Shown: piece after piece, positions 31,337-44,059 of the stretch
How the letters are laid out: each line of letters starts with the position of its first letter
How positions within the stretch are numbered: the stretch's first letter is position 1
Source of the DNA: Geosiphon pyriformis
Lineage: Eukaryota > Glomeromycota > Glomeromycetes > Archaeosporales > Geosiphonaceae
Reading direction: 5' to 3'
Assembly (NCBI GenBank): GCA_016748015.1
Contig: JAAOMT010000222.1
Span: 622,609 to 686,608, forward strand
Length of the DNA: 64,000 nt
The notes under the pieces: model-generated
The model's input: only the letters and a program-made list of their open reading frames with translations
What the model was told of the DNA's origin: nothing
Database searches by the model: none
Made by a program: the position numbers and the translations under genes

Positions 31337-33216
31337 ATGGATTTGAAGACTGCTTCGGGTGGTAATATGTCAAAAAAGAAGGCACCCAAAGGTGCTTTCC
31401 ATGGTTCTGCTAGTGGTTCTTTTGCTCAGAAAAAAAAGGTGATTCTAGAGAATGTTAAACACTCTGTTGATGAGAAGGATATCTCTTTGAGTAAATCTGG
31501 GCCTAGTGGTAGTGCATATTCTAATGTAGATAGTCTGTCTGGTGATGATGAGGATGTTGGCATAACTGGGTGAATGGAGGGTCTCATTTGGGTTCAGCTG
31601 CAACCACCCCCAAGGCAGAACGTGTTAATGCTAGTGCGATATTTGGCTCTCCGCTTGGCTCTTCTGATTTCACTATGGATGATGATGAAATTGTGCTTCT
31701 TTCTTGCTTGTCTATCTTTCTGGAAAAAAAGTGGATTGATTCAAAGATCACTAAAACCTCTGTGGAAGTATTGGTCAGAAAGTTTTTTGCTTTGAACATT
31801 AATCTATCAGTTGTGAAAAGAAAATCAGCAACAGCCAAAACTCAATTCATCAGGAAATTATTTTTTTCAGTCAATGGTTTTGGGAGGGCCACTACCCCCT
31901 CAAAATTTGAAGGGATCATCAGATCTACTTTCACTTCAGAAAAGAGCATGGATTTGGCTGCATCATTGGCTAAAGAAAAAGAGATCAATATAAACAGCAA
32001 TCTTAAGAGACAAAAAATAAGGTCAAATCAGGCTGTAATAATTAAGGAAATTCCCATGAATATGCCTAAAGATATGATTGTCACTGCAGTATCTGAATTT
32101 GGGGAAATTAAGTTGATCAAAATTCAATTAATTGGAATGTGGTAAAAGGCTGTGGTGGAGTTTGCTGAATTGGGTCAAGCTGAGTCATTAGCCTCAAAAT
32201 GGTCTTTTCTGATTGGCAAGGACTCTGTGCGTGTAACCAAAGCAGTGGGAGATCGTAAGACTTGGGCATCTAGGAATTAATTCAAAGCACTTTTGTTTAC
32301 TCTACCTGTAAGAACAACTGCTCATAATTTGGGTATTCTTTTGGAAAGAGCTGGTGGGAAAACATGCATCATAAACAGGTCAATGGAAACTGGTAATAGG
32401 ATTCACTGTGCAGTAGTCAGTTTTGCCTCTGATGATAATCTTAAATCTGTCTTTTACACATAGCCTATCTTTAATGGGGTGAAACTTTCTTGGGCTAGAA
32501 TGGATTTGGTTCGCTGTAAGAAATATGGGTGTTTTGGACATTCAGCTATTAAATGTAATACACCAAATATAATCATGTTGCCATCATCTAAAAAATCATA
32601 CAAAAAGGGTGCTTCAGAGGAATTTCATTTTCAGCTTGCTAAACTGTATAAAAAAAAATGTGTTCTGATATTCTGTCCTGCTGCTTTTGGTGGCAAATCT
32701 TGGGCCCAAGTAGTTTTAATCTTTAAGTTTTTTGGTAGTGCTCACTCTGAGTCTGGTCCTAGTTTATCTCTTTATAGTCTCTTGGGTCTTAGTAGTACCT
32801 CTTATCCTGAGTCTACAGTCTTCTCTGGCTTAAGTAATTGTTTAGCAGTCTTGGAAAGATCTCTGGAACTTTTAGTGGATTAGGTGTCTGAAATCATGAA
32901 GAAGCTAAGTTTTGTGGAACTGGTGCCTCTGGCATCCAAGTCATCTGTCTCACCTTCAGTTGTTCTGGCGCCTTTGGACTCTGTTGTGGATTCAGACATA
33001 ACTCTAAATAATGTGTTGGCATCTTTCATCTTTCCTCCTGTAGTTGTCATGGACACAGCTACCAATCTTAGCTTAAATAGTTCTAAGATTTTAACCTCCA
33101 AGATGGGTGGGTTAGAATCTAAGTTGGTGGCTTTAGAAGTATCAGTTGAGTTGGTTTTGAAAAAGTTGGATCGACTGTGTTCTGGTTTGGGTGTGCCAAT
33201 TTCTATTATCTTTTAA
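31337..33216 (+). pseudogene. LINE-2 ORF1: zinc-knuckle protein, frameshifted
   Basis: It starts at ATG 31337 (M-D-L-K-T-A). A frameshift near 31565 moves the reading into the frame seen at 31570-32145 (G-S-H-L-G-S-A-A-T-T-P). An RRM-like region follows (V-I-I-K-E-I-P ... S-E-F-G-E-I). Stops lie at 32143, 32278, 32461 and 32881. The knuckle near 32515-32555 reads C-K-K-Y-G-C-F-G-H-S-A-I-K-C in part: the second cysteine of C-x2-C is Tyr (TAT for TGT). TAA at 33214-33216 overlaps the ORF2 ATG. Confidence 0.85.
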
Positions 33217-36200
33217 TGAGTAATTTGGTCTGGAAATTTGCCACATGTAATGTCAGGGGTTTGAACAATTTGGCTAAACAAGACGATGCTATTAGATGGC
33301 ATAAAGATTCTTGCAATTTAGTTTCTGTTTTTACTGAAACTAAGCTCAAAGATCAAGCTGGACCATAGATTAAAAATAGGTTTTCTGGTGTAAAAGTTTT
33401 TAGCTCTGGAATGGATTCTAAACATTGTGAGTCAAGGGTTACAATCGTTTTAAATGACAATCTTGCTTGTCATATATGTAAAATTTCAGAGATCTCTGGG
33501 CACCTTATTTCTGTTCATCTTCTTTTTGCCGGCAAAGCTTCTGTTATGATTTTGGGTCTGTATACTGGTGCTTCAGCTGGTGTAAGGTTTAAGTAGGCCT
33601 CTACTGTTAATGCTCTTATTGCATCAGCTATTAGCTTTAGCTCTCATGTTTTTCTCAGTAGTGATTTTAATGAGAATGGGGCCAGGCATAGTGCGAGTTT
33701 CAAAAAATGCTCAGATTTGGGATTACTTAATGCACTTTCAGCAAGTTCTGTATCCAAGTCTCCTACATGATGCAATTCTAGAGGATAAAGAAGACTATTG
33801 ATTTCATTTTTGTGAGTAATTATCTCTTGTCAGCTGTGTTTGATGGATGTGTTGGTGGAGTTTTGGATCATTTTGATACTGATCACTTGGCTGTGTTAAT
33901 CTTTGTGGGGCTGGGTGGCTTTTTAGACAAGCAATTGAATACTTTGCGCAAGCTTGCAAACACAGACCATTGGAAGTTTAATTTTAGAGACTCGGATGCT
34001 GCTAAATGGGAATGTTTTAATGAGTGTGTTACTGCTAATATGTTGCTTTTGAGAGATGACTTCACTACTGTTAAGGATCTGAGTAATTTAAATGCTATGT
34101 AGAAACTTTTGGAAAGAGTGTTAACAAAGTTAGCAGACTCCATTTTTTCTAAACATTAGTACAGTATCTTTGACTGCTTTAAGAACAAACATTTGTCTAG
34201 GTTCTACCAGCTTGAATTGTTAATTGCCAAGATAGTTAAGGCTCTGAGTGTGGGCGACTCTTTAAAAGTTGCCCATCTTGTTAAAATTTGGTCAGTTTTG
34301 GATAATATAGAATTCTCCAAAATTTCTGGTTTGCTTGATGCACGTAGCAATTTTGCTGAGGTTTTTAAACAATTGTCAGTTACTGAAAAACATTACCATA
34401 AGGCTAAGTATATTGAATCTGAGCTGGCTAAAAGTGCATCTATCAACAGAGCAATTAGTAAACACATGGATGACTTTGTTTCAGGAAAGGAAAACATGAT
34501 CAATAGTATTCTAAAGTGCCCCTTTTGCAAAGTTGTCCTTAATCACTTGGTATTGGATGGTAATTTAATTCTGGAGCCAGCTGAAGTAAAGGCCAAGGTT
34601 GATGATATCATAATTAATTGAACTAGGAAATACAAAGTACCTGAATCAGTGCCTGATTTGTGGTCCCGTCAGTATGCTTCCTTGAACTATGTGGTTGACA
34701 ATGCATTTTCTGGTGTGATAAATAAAATCAGGTTGGGTGATTTATGCGATGTTGTGAAGAATTTGCTGGATAGCAAAGCTGCTGGCCTTTCGGGTGTCTC
34801 GAATAAACTTTAGAAGCATAGTGGTGATTTGGTGTTGGGTTGCCTTCTGGATTTGCTAAATTTTTGTCTTGTGCATGGAGATATTTCAGCTTTGTAAAAA
34901 TGCACCTGGATTTCTATGATCCCTAAACCATACGAATGGGAAGGATGTTTTATTAATACACGGCCAATTGCTTTAATAAAAACTGCTTGTAAAATTTTGT
35001 CAAAGATTTTGTCTGACCATATATCTGCAGCTTGCAATATATTTGATGTTCTTAGAGGTGACAATTTTTTGGTTTTAAGAGATACTTTGATTCAGTTGTC
35101 TGTATTTGTTATTGGGTTCATTATAGAAGATGTCTTGGAAAAGGGTAGGAAACTTTGGCTGGTATTGTAAAACATGCGGAAGACTTACGATTCTGTGGGA
35201 TGGTTTCATCTGAGGTTTAGTTTAAGGTGCATTAAGATGTAGAATAGGTTTATCAAATTTTTTAAGAATATCTATTTGAACAGAACCAACAGAGTTATAA
35301 CAGATTTTGGTCTTTTTGATGGTTATAAGGTGTTAGATGGATTTGACCAAAGCGAAATGTTTTCTCCACTTCTTTGGAGAATCTTTTATGATCCTCTTTT
35401 GTGTAAAATCAAAAGTCAAGAACACTTGTGTGAATACAGAATTGACTCAAGACTTGTTGCTAAGTTGGGCAGAGTAGAATCACAAGCAAAGATGACATCT
35501 TTCTTTGCTGTTAGGGCTTTTGTGGATGATACAATCTGGGTAAGCAGTAGTCAAGCTGTTACTCAACATATTTTGAACATTACAAGTGAGTTTTTTGCTC
35601 TCAATAATATTTTTATAAACACAGAAAAGACTGTCACCATTCCTCTTAATCAAAGAATGAAGGACATTTCCTTGACCATTAGTGGCACACCAATTGCTGT
35701 GGCCAAAAAGGGTGAATCTTATCATTATTTAGGCATTTTTTTATCCACGGAAGGGCTTTCAAAGCTGAGTTTGCTGAAGGCACATTCGGATGTGCACTTC
35801 TTCTCTAATGTGGTTTTGTGTAAAGCTATATCTGATAAACAATTCTGCTATCTGGTGTCATTTGTCCTGCAACCTATTGTCAGCTACAGAACCCAGTTCA
35901 GCTTTATTCCTAGTGCAGTTTGCTCTAGATGGAATGCTATTATTAGAAGAGGTTTAAAGTTTAAGGTGCATCTCCCTTATGATTTTCTTATGGCTGCATT
36001 GTCACATCCTTCATTTTATGGCATCAAAACATTTGCCCAGATACAGTCTGAGAGTAAGTCATCTTCCATCATTAATTTTGTGAATGCTCCAGGTATTTTG
36101 GGGCAACTTTTCATTCATAAGAGTTTGAATTTGCAAGTTGTCAGCTGGTTACTTGTTCATTTATTATGCTGTTCTATCAGATTGCAGATCAATTCTAGGA

Positions 36201-37860
36201 ATAATTTTTTAGCCGGAATAGTGAAAATTTTTTCATTTTATGGATTGTTTTTTTCTATTCTGCCAACAGCTTTTTGTCATTTCATTGGAATGCTGATCTT
36301 AGAAGTTCTCAGTGACAGTATATTCTTCGGGGTAGCTCGTTTGTTGAAGTGCTATGGGATCGCTTTCATGAATTAACTATTAACCAAGAAGGGTAAGTGC
36401 TTTGACTGGAAATGTTTTAAGCATTGGAAGCAGTTGGATCTGCATGGTCCTGTCCCAGTCTGGTTTGACTTGGCCATCTGCTTTTTGGGTGCTCATTTGT
36501 TAGCTGCTAATGTCAGGCCATGTATGTCTATTGACCGTTCAGAGTACCCTGTTGTCACCAGCACAATCAGTAAAGCTCAAAATATTCTTTTAGATTCTGG
36601 TCTGGTCTCATTTGATGTGTATACAGACAGTTCTGTGAAACAATTTGGTTCTTGTTTTGTAGTAGCCGGGGCTGCTGCATTCTTCCCAGAGTTTGGCCTT
36701 GGAGTTGGTGCGAGAGTTCAGGGGGTCATGTCATCTACTTTGGTGGAACTCAAGACTATTGTTTTTGCACTCACCTGTGTCCCTTCGGATAGTAGTGTTT
36801 TTGTCCACTCTGATAGCCAGACTGCTCTTTCTGCTTGTTCAGACAAATTGCTTTTGGCTCGTCCAGATTTCTGAAAAAATCTTTGGATGGAGCATAGGAG
36901 GAAGTCACTTGTTGTAACATGGTTTAAAGTCAAAGGCCATTCTGGCATCCTAGAGAACGAGTGCGCTGATGAGATTGTCTCGGATGCCTGCTGGCATGAC
37001 GTCTCATTTTCTACTTATGTCGATGAATTTTTTCTAAAATTGAGTGATCTGGTGTTATCTTGCAACATTTAACACTACATTAGGGACTTTTTTTATACTT
37101 TATATCATGCAAATTGGGAAAATGAGTTTGGTTCTAAGATCAGCAATATTTGTAATATTAATTCAATGGATTGGAAGAAAATTTTTGCAGTCTGGCACCT
37201 TGATGGTCACATGGCTTCTGGCTACATGAGCTGTTAGTCGGCAACTTTGAGGTCTTATTTTATGAAATCATTGTATGGCCGTCTACCTGTAGTAGCTCGA
37301 AAGCATGTGTACTACATTTCTTATCTTAGTGTTATATGTGTGTTTTGCAATATAGTTGACATATCTGAACATTCTTTTGTGTGTTTCTCTGATACATTGG
37401 CTCACAATAAAATCTTGTCTAAGTTTTGTGTGAAGTAGTCGTCACTGCCTAATGTCACTATCTCTTCTTCTATAATGGTACAGAACCTATCTTTTGGTAC
37501 AAGTGATGCTGGGTTTTATTCCATGTTGGCTAAAGGCTTCGTGCTGAGTGGCTGGTACTATGAGGCTTTGGATGTTCTTAGTTGCTTTGTTGCAGCTGGT
37601 GCAATGATAATTGATTTTGTCAGGAATCTGACTTCATTCCACAGATCTGTGATATGGTATGGGAAATCTAGCCATTGATTATTTATAGAAAAGACAGAAA
37701 AAATAGTTACCGATAGCAGTGTGTCGCATTTAGTGGATATTGTTAGAGGTAGGCTGAGTGTCGGAGTTGTCAGATTGCTTAGTTTAGATGAGACCAAAGA
37801 AGTGTATTCTGGTATGCATACTAGTTGTTAGATTTTTCAGGTATGGGGGGTATGGTATCA
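33216..37860 (+). pseudogene. LINE-2 ORF2: endonuclease, reverse transcriptase, RNase H; broken
   Basis: The ATG at 33216 shares its A with the ORF1 stop (TAATG). The endonuclease shows A-T-C-N-V-R-G, E-T-K-L-K, S-D-F-N-E-N and F-D-T-D-H-L-A. A frame change near 33780 is needed. RT has K-T-Y-D-S-V-G-W (with its Asp, unlike LINE-1) and F-V-D-D-T-I-W at about 35518. RNase H shows Y-T-D-S, V-E-L-K, H-S-D-S-Q-T-A and a K-G-H-S-G segment. Stops at 34619 (TGA) and 35168 (TAA) match stop positions in LINE-1. The C-terminus past 37680 is poorly kept. Confidence 0.88.
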
Positions 37861-37887
37861 GTGGTTGCTAATTTGTAGTGTAGTCTG

Positions 37888-37908
37888 GACTAGCCCAAGT
37901 GGCTGGTC
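37888..37908 (+). promoter_or_regulatory. LINE-2 3' UTR stem-loop
   Basis: GACTAGCC (37888-37895) pairs with GGCTGGTC (37901-37908) around a CAAGT loop, eight pairs with one G-U. Compared with LINE-1 one G-U becomes A-U, which keeps the helix. Confidence 0.6.
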
Positions 37909-38011
37909 ACATGTTGTAAGCACGTGAATTGCATTTAGCTTTGTGATGTGTATTTATTACATGTACTCTAGATAGTGGTTGGGCCATACTCGTTAAACCG
38001 AAAAAAAAAAA

Positions 38012-39420
38012 TTACAAGTTTTGATATAATTAGCAATGTTTTTTTTTAAAATAAACCAATAATAATAAGCAAGTAATTTCTGAATTTTTTTTGTTTTTTC
38101 AAAGTATTTAGTTAATAAATTAGTATATATATTATAGATTATAATTTTTTTTTTCAAATTTGATAACTTTCTAAAAATAATTAAAAATTTTTCTATTTTT
38201 TTTATATAGTTGGTTTTAGTAGATTAAATAAAAATTTAATTGTTTTTACAAATTTTTTTTTTGCTGTTGAGTATAATTTAATAAATATTGTTTTTTATTC
38301 AAAAATTTTATTAAGGCAGAGTAGTTATTTAAGTCCATTATTATGTTTGGTTAAAAAAAAATTTACTAATAATTAAATTAGTTTGGTTTATAAAAATTGT
38401 ATTATTATTAGATGATAAGTCTAAAAAGAACATCAGAATTTTGATGATTTGTTTTTTTATAATATTGTATATTATAATCAAATTTATTCAAATAGAGTAT
38501 TTAACAAGTTATTTGTTTGTGTTTTAGTTTTTTTTCTTGTACAGCCAAATAAAAACTTAATGATCTGTTATTATCAGAAATTTAATACCAAAAAAATATT
38601 TGTCTTAGTAATTAGTAATCTATATTACTGTTAAGTATTTTTGTTTAGTAACTAAGTAGTTTTGTTTTGCTGGAAAAAATAATCAGCTGATATAAGCTAT
38701 AGTATGTTTTTTGTCATCTTTATTTTTTTGGAAAAAAACAGTACCAAGTTTAAAAGCAAATACATTAGTATAAAAAATAAAAAATCAATTCAAATTAGAT
38801 TATATAAGAATAGATTTTGTAACTAATTTTTTTTTTAAAATTTTAAAAACTTTTTGCTAATATGTGCTCCAGTAATAATTAATAGTTTTTTTAAATAGCT
38901 AATTAAAAAAAAACCAATTTTAGAAAAATTTTTGACAAACTTTTAATAATAAAAGACCAAACCAAAGAAAAAGCATAATTTATGAATGTTTATTGGTTGT
39001 TTAATGTTTTAGATCTTTGAGTATATTATTATGTTATCTAAGTAAATTAAAATAAAGTTTTTTTTACTAATTTGAATATTTTGTCTATTAAGTATTAAAA
39101 AATAAGAAAAGCATTAGTAAAACCAAAAACTATGACTGTAAATTTATAGATATTATATTTGATAATGAAAGCAAATTTTTTTTTGCTTTTTAAATCTATT
39201 TTTATTTGTCAGAATCTAGTAATTAGATTAATAGTTAAAAAAAAAGCAGTATTATTGAATTGGTCTAGTATTGTATTAATCTTAGAGAATAAATATATAT
39301 TTCTTTTAATAATAGTATTTAATTGGCAATAGTTGATATAGAAGCATAGAATTCCACTTTTTTTGAATACTACTATAACTGAAAAGACTTATTTGTTTTT
39401 GGTTTCTTGTATAAATTCAA
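38012..39420 (-). pseudogene. Family C integrase start, linker and reverse transcriptase remnant
   Basis: The minus strand at about 38075-38014 gives Y-Y-Y-W, then N-Y-I-K-T-C, the start of the integrase zinc finger continued below 31208. From 39410 downward the frame shows G-I-L-C-F-Y-I-N-Y-C-Q-L-N, I-L-D-Q-F and Q-I-K-I-D-L, equivalent to family A and B RT. The catalytic box near 39045-39015 reads Y-L-D-N-I-I-I-Y-S: the last Asp is Asn. Nearly all CpG is gone. Confidence 0.78.
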
Positions 39421-42400
39421 GATTTTTTATTTGGTTTATTTTTTTTAATAAATTCATCATTGTATTAATTGGATTAATAAAATTTCAAGTAGATAGAATA
39501 AATTTTTTTGGTAATAATAGTATGTTAAATTACATAAATTCATTCAAAAAATTTTGATATTATTAGATTGTTTTTAGCCAACAAATTTTTAATGTCTATT
39601 TTTCTTTCTTCTAAAGAAAGTTTTTTTATTATTATTATTATTATTAATTATATCTTAAATAGTTTATTTTTAAAAGACTTTTGTATTTCTTTTATCTTTT
39701 TTTAAGTTATCAAATTGATTGGTTTCCAATTTTTGTAATAAATTAGACAGGACATATATTTATTATTAGATAAATACAATAGTTTATTATATTAATACTA
39801 AATACAAAGATTATGTTATCAATAACTGTATTTGGATTTCTTGTTAGATTTTTTATTAAGAGTTCTTTTAAAAATATTATATTAGAACCAACAAATCAGC
39901 TTGTCATTTACAATAAATTTTTTTATTAGCTTTGATATTATCTAGTGGCTTGTTATTACTGATAAAAGTAGTATAAGTAAGTTCAACAGTTTTTTTTGTT
40001 TTATTTTTTTTTATTGTTCTTTTTATAATCTAATTTATCTGATTGCTCTTTTTTTTATTGTGTTTGATTGTTGAAAGAGTTGTTTAATAATAATACTTAA
40101 CTATAATAGACTTTTCATTATATTTGATAGTTAGTTTACAAAATTTATAATCAAGCAAAGCTTTTGCTTTTTTAACCCATTTATTGCTAAAAATTATGTA
40201 TATTTTTTTGTGTTAAAAACTTCTATATTAGTTTTAATGCTGATACTATTAATGTGAACAAAAACAGTTTTGGCAATACCAAAATCTTTTTTTTATTACT
40301 ATGTACATCAATTATTAATTAAATAGAAGATTTATTAATTTTTCTATTAATAGCTTCCAAGTAATAACACTTACAAAAAATTTACTGTTTAAAATTAGAT
40401 TAATAAAATAACCAGTCATTTGAGCTTTGTAAATCAAAGAAATAACATTATTATTGTTAATAAATTTAGCTTAATAATAACACTTATTGGTTTTGAATAT
40501 ATTTTTCTTTAGAATTAAAAATTTGAAATTTTTTTTTTGAATTATAAATAGATCATTAATTAGCCAAAAATAATATGTGCTAGAATTTCTATAAAATCTT
40601 TAACAATAGAATAAGAATTAAATTTTTGCACTATTTTTAGAAGTTTTAACTTTGGAAAGTTTTTAAAAACTTTAATTTTTAATGGTTTATTATTATTAAC
40701 AATAAAAGTTAATACTTTGTTAAAATCTAAAACAAAATCAATTTTGGCTTTTTTCTTTTTTTTGTAAATTCAAAGAGGTTGATAGCCAGTTCATTTATAT
40801 TATGGTCATTATTAATTAAGTTAAAAGCATAAAAAAGGTTTTTTTTTAGTTGGCTTGCACTTTTATTTTTTAAAAATGTGTTTATTAGTTTAAAAGTTAA
40901 TAAACAGTAACTTTAACTAAAAAATTCTCTCTAAAAAAATTAATGTTGACATGATTAGGTCTTTAATTAGAAGTATAATTGTTAATAAGTTTATTATTCT
41001 GGTTATTATTGTTTCTAGAAACTGAAAGAGACAAAAGAGAATTGTTGTAATTTCTAAAGAAATGTCCAGTCAATTTACAATAATAGTATATAAAAAAGTT
41101 ACAATTTTATTGTCTTTAATAAAAAAACTACTAAAGCTAATTAAAATGGAGTTTAAATCTGAATTTTTGGAATTGCTGAGTTTTTTTGACTGCTTGGGCT
41201 AAAAATTCTAGTAACTAAACAAAATTGGCTGTAAGTTTATTTATTAATTATTTATTAAGATTTTAAATTTAGATAGCAAAAAAAATAGTAGCTATTTAAG
41301 AAGCAAAAGCCAGAATAAAAACAGAAGCAAAAACAAAAAATGTAAATTTTAAACGTATCTTTTAATTGTTTTCAATTTTTTAAGCAAGTTTAATGACCAT
41401 ATCTATTGTAAAATTATTTTTTAGAGCCAAAAAAGACCAAAAAATATACAAAATATCAGTTTTTAATTTTTTTTGTAAAAAAATGTATTTTTTATTTTTC
41501 TGTCCAATTTTTTTTAGAGTTTATTTGTTTAATAAGCTTTTTAATTGCTTTGGCATATTTAATTACAACTTTAAAATTTTTTTTTCTAATTCTATATGTC
41601 ATTTAGAAATTAAAATAAGAGTTTTAAATTTGGTTTTAAACTGAATAGTAAAAGAAATTTTTTTTTTCAATATTTGTTAATGTTTATCTAATAATTTTTT
41701 AGTAAACATCAGCATCAGTTTTTTGTAAGAACCAGATAGCAGAAGACTCTTGAAAATAACCACCAATAATTTAGAACTTGTATTCTATATTATATTAATT
41801 AACAATAATTATTCTTTTAAAGTTATTTAACTATTTAATTAGGTCTTAAACATTACTTCTGAATAATAGTAATAAGGTGTTGTTTTTTAATTTTAAAGTA
41901 ATTTGTATATTTTAGAAGACGAACAAAATGTTTGTTTGTATGTAATTAGCAGTTATTGATTCAAAAGTAGCTGTTTATGTAAAATAATCTGATTTACTTA
42001 AAAAAAAATCAAAAACAGAAACAGTTTGGTAACTTTTTTTTTGTTTCAAAAGAGGTTTTAAATAACTGATAAACAGTAATCCAGATGTGAATTTGATAAT
42101 TCAGATATTCAAAATTAGAAAGCTGTTGTTTAAAAATTATTAAGTATAAAAGCTAATTAATATTGTTGTTTCTTTCTTTAAAATTGTTTTTAAAGTAAGC
42201 TTGATCAAAAAAATAAGTTGTATAAGCTATATAAGTTTTAACTGAAAGCTTATTTAGAAATCAGTTTCAAAAGTCTTGGAATTGTTTATTGAATTGTTTT
42301 TCAACAAAAAAATAAATCAAGCAGAAAGACAAAAGATTAAGTAAAATAAAATCTAAGTTGTTTTTGTTATGTGCTTTAAAGTGTTCTTTTAATTGTTATA

Positions 42401-42478
42401 GCAAGTATGAATAATTACTTATAAAAATAGAAAACAACAAGTGAATATTTAACAATCTTACAAAAAACACTACTTTTA
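39421..42478 (-). pseudogene. Family C dUTPase/protease/gag region, extremely decayed
   Basis: Only landmarks remain. A segment near 40750-40720 reads I-D-F-V-L-D-F on the minus strand, the place of the protease active site (L-I-L-D-S-G in the reconstructed pattern). Near 41085-41050 Y-Y-C-K-L-T-G-H-F-F-R-N marks the gag zinc knuckle. Between them I could not define the dUTPase or Cys-rich module. The open frame at 41393-41644 on the plus strand lies antisense to gag and looks accidental. Confidence 0.6.
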
Positions 42479-43225
42479 TGTTATGAATTAGAATAACAAG
42501 CTAATAAATAACAAGAAAAAACAGGATTGTAAGATAATAGAAATAATTAAAAAAAAAATTACAATAAGAAGACAAATTAAATAAGTAAGGATTTAATATG
42601 TATAATCAGTCTTATAAAAATTACAGTTGCAAATTTTTTTTAAGAATTTGAAAATAAAAAATAGTCTATAATTGTTAATAAAATAATATTGCTGTTATTA
42701 TTCTATATTTCAACTTGGCAATTTTTAAAATTAATAACAGATATTATTGTACTTTTTAATTGTTTTTTATTTAATAAATCACAAAAACAAGCAATTATTT
42801 CTTAGGCTAATTTTAACAATATAAATTAAGAAAAAAATAAAATAAAATATGTAAATGCCAACAAGTAATTTTTTATTCCAAGATATTTAAATACTTAAGG
42901 TAAAGAAAAGAAAATAAGCAATATAAGAAAAAATAATTAATAATAAATTTTATTTTGTTATTTTAATTATATTTATCTATAACTAAAAGACTTATTGCTT
43001 ATATAATTATTAAAAGTGGTTAATAACCAGATTAAAAATTAAGTTAATAATTAAGTTATTAATTAAATCAACAATTAAGTTAATGATTAAGTTAATAGTT
43101 AAGTTAATAATCAAATTATTAATTAAGTTAATAATCATTATTTAAAAATAAAATGGCTAATTATATGACATTAATGGCTAATACATAGAATAACTAATAA
43201 AAAATATGGATTTCAACCATAATAT
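42479..43225 (-). repeat. Family C 5' LTR (747 bp), with an inserted minisatellite
   Basis: It begins TGTTATGAATTAG on the plus strand and ends ATAATA, aligned to 19142-19759. It is longer mainly because of an AT-rich tandem array at about 43021-43140 that the 3' LTR lacks. Degenerate primer-binding-site sequence (minus strand AGTAGTGTTTTTTG) lies just inside, at about 42461-42475. Confidence 0.78.
43021..43140. repeat. AT-rich minisatellite of about 12 bp units inside the family C 5' LTR
   Basis: Units of the type AATTAAGTTAAT, with variants carrying ATCAA, repeat about ten times. The 3' LTR at the same place goes directly from AGTCAACAATT to TTTAAAAATAGAGTGG, so the array arose after insertion of the element. 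Confidence 0.7.
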
Positions 43226-43580
43226 TTTACTAAAAAACACATATACTTAAATTTACAATTTAAAAAAACCACCAAAAAAGCTGTTTTATAATTTATTAAG
43301 TAATAATAAAATTTTTGATTTTTTGTTATCTGTTTCTGTTAATTTTATTCTGTAATCTAATATTTTGGTTAAGAAAAAAGATGTTTTAATTTAGTTAATT
43401 TTTTTGCTTTAAATATTAATTTTATAATAATATTTAAAAAAATATTGAATAAAAAACTTAAAAATATTAGAAAATTTTTACCAAAATTAATAGTTTTGGA
43501 AAAACATCTATTTTTTTAAAGTTTTATGGTATTATTTAATTAATATTTATCTTAAAGTTTAGTTTAAAAACAATTAAATA
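43226..43580 (+). pseudogene. LINE-5 ORF1, continuation after family C
   Basis: With frame changes, the plus strand gives K-N-T-Y, K-K-P-P-K-K-L-F, F-F-A-L-N-I-N and N-S-F-G-K-T-S followed by L-K-F-Y-G-I-I. LINE-1 ORF1 shows in the same order R-T-Y-V, H-P-P-K-Q-P-S-F, F-F-A-L-D-I-E, G-F-G-G and K-F-P-G-I-I. It resumes where the fragment ending at 19141 stopped. Confidence 0.62.
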
Positions 43581-43976
43581 GAAAAAAGCTTTAATACTAA
43601 TACTTTTTAAGTTTTAAGAATAAAAAAACATTGTTACTTATATAAAAAAACAGAAAATAATAATAATATAAAAATAACTAATAATAAAATAAAAAATTAT
43701 TAAAAGATGTAATATTAAAAATTTCAGAAATATTAGTAAAAATTTCAAAAATTTCATAAATACTAGCAAAAATATTAAGAATTTTAGAAATATTAAAAAT
43801 TTTAATAATAACTTAAAGAAATTGTAAAAATTTTACATTATAAATATATATATATATAGCAAAAGTATTAAAAGCAAAAAAAATATAAAAATCAAACAAA
43901 CTTATTTTAAAATGAATCCAATTTTTTATTATTACTTAAATTAAATTATTATCTATTTAATAAAAACATTAATAAT
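43581..43976. other. AT-rich spacer with imperfect ~30-bp repeats
   Basis: No gene seen. At about 43705-43810 a unit like AATTTCAGAAATATTAGTAA recurs three to four times with drift, and an (AT)n run lies at 43840-43857. The region precedes LINE-3 and may be the rest of the target DNA. Confidence 0.5.
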
Positions 43977-44059
43977 TAAAACTTCTTTTTCTCTTTTATT
44001 CAAAATTTTCAATAAAGAGTCAAAAAAGTTTTTCTTGAAAAAAGTTTTTACAATTTAAT

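Larger units (their letters stand above)
31216..38011 (+). mobile_element. LINE-2: full-length non-LTR retrotransposon with 8-bp target duplication
   Basis: TTATAAGT (31208-31215) precedes and TTACAAGT (38012-38019) follows the element after its A-tail, an 8-bp duplication with one C/T difference. Removing the element restores a readable family C integrase zinc-finger segment. It starts with a pyrimidine-rich AACTTCTTTCTCTC, like LINE-1 and LINE-3, so the 5' end is probably complete. ORF1 (31337-33216) and ORF2 (33216 to about 37860) are both broken. Its ORF1 differs clearly from LINE-1 and LINE-3, so it is a separate lineage. Confidence 0.94.
19142..43225 (-). mobile_element. Family C: old, highly decayed gypsy-type element, split by B1 and LINE-2
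   Basis: Two related terminal repeats in the same orientation lie at 19142-19759 and 42479-43225. Minus-strand remnants between them occur in the expected order: gag knuckle near 41050-41090, protease-like and RT segments (to about 39000), integrase zinc finger (38020-38080 and just below 31208), integrase core (31000-31200) and further integrase (30850-31000). B1 (20021-29881) and LINE-2 (31216-38011) are inserted in it. It is itself inserted in LINE-5 ORF1. Flanking bases CTAT (left) and TTTT (right) do not form a clear target duplication, as may happen in an old insertion. Confidence 0.82.

Noticed and set aside
38449-41644. Plus-strand open frames in the AT-rich region (for example 38449-38634, 39363-39557, 41393-41644)
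   Set aside because: They are Phe/Leu/Ile/Asn-rich and antisense to family C gag-pol remnants; composition alone explains them.
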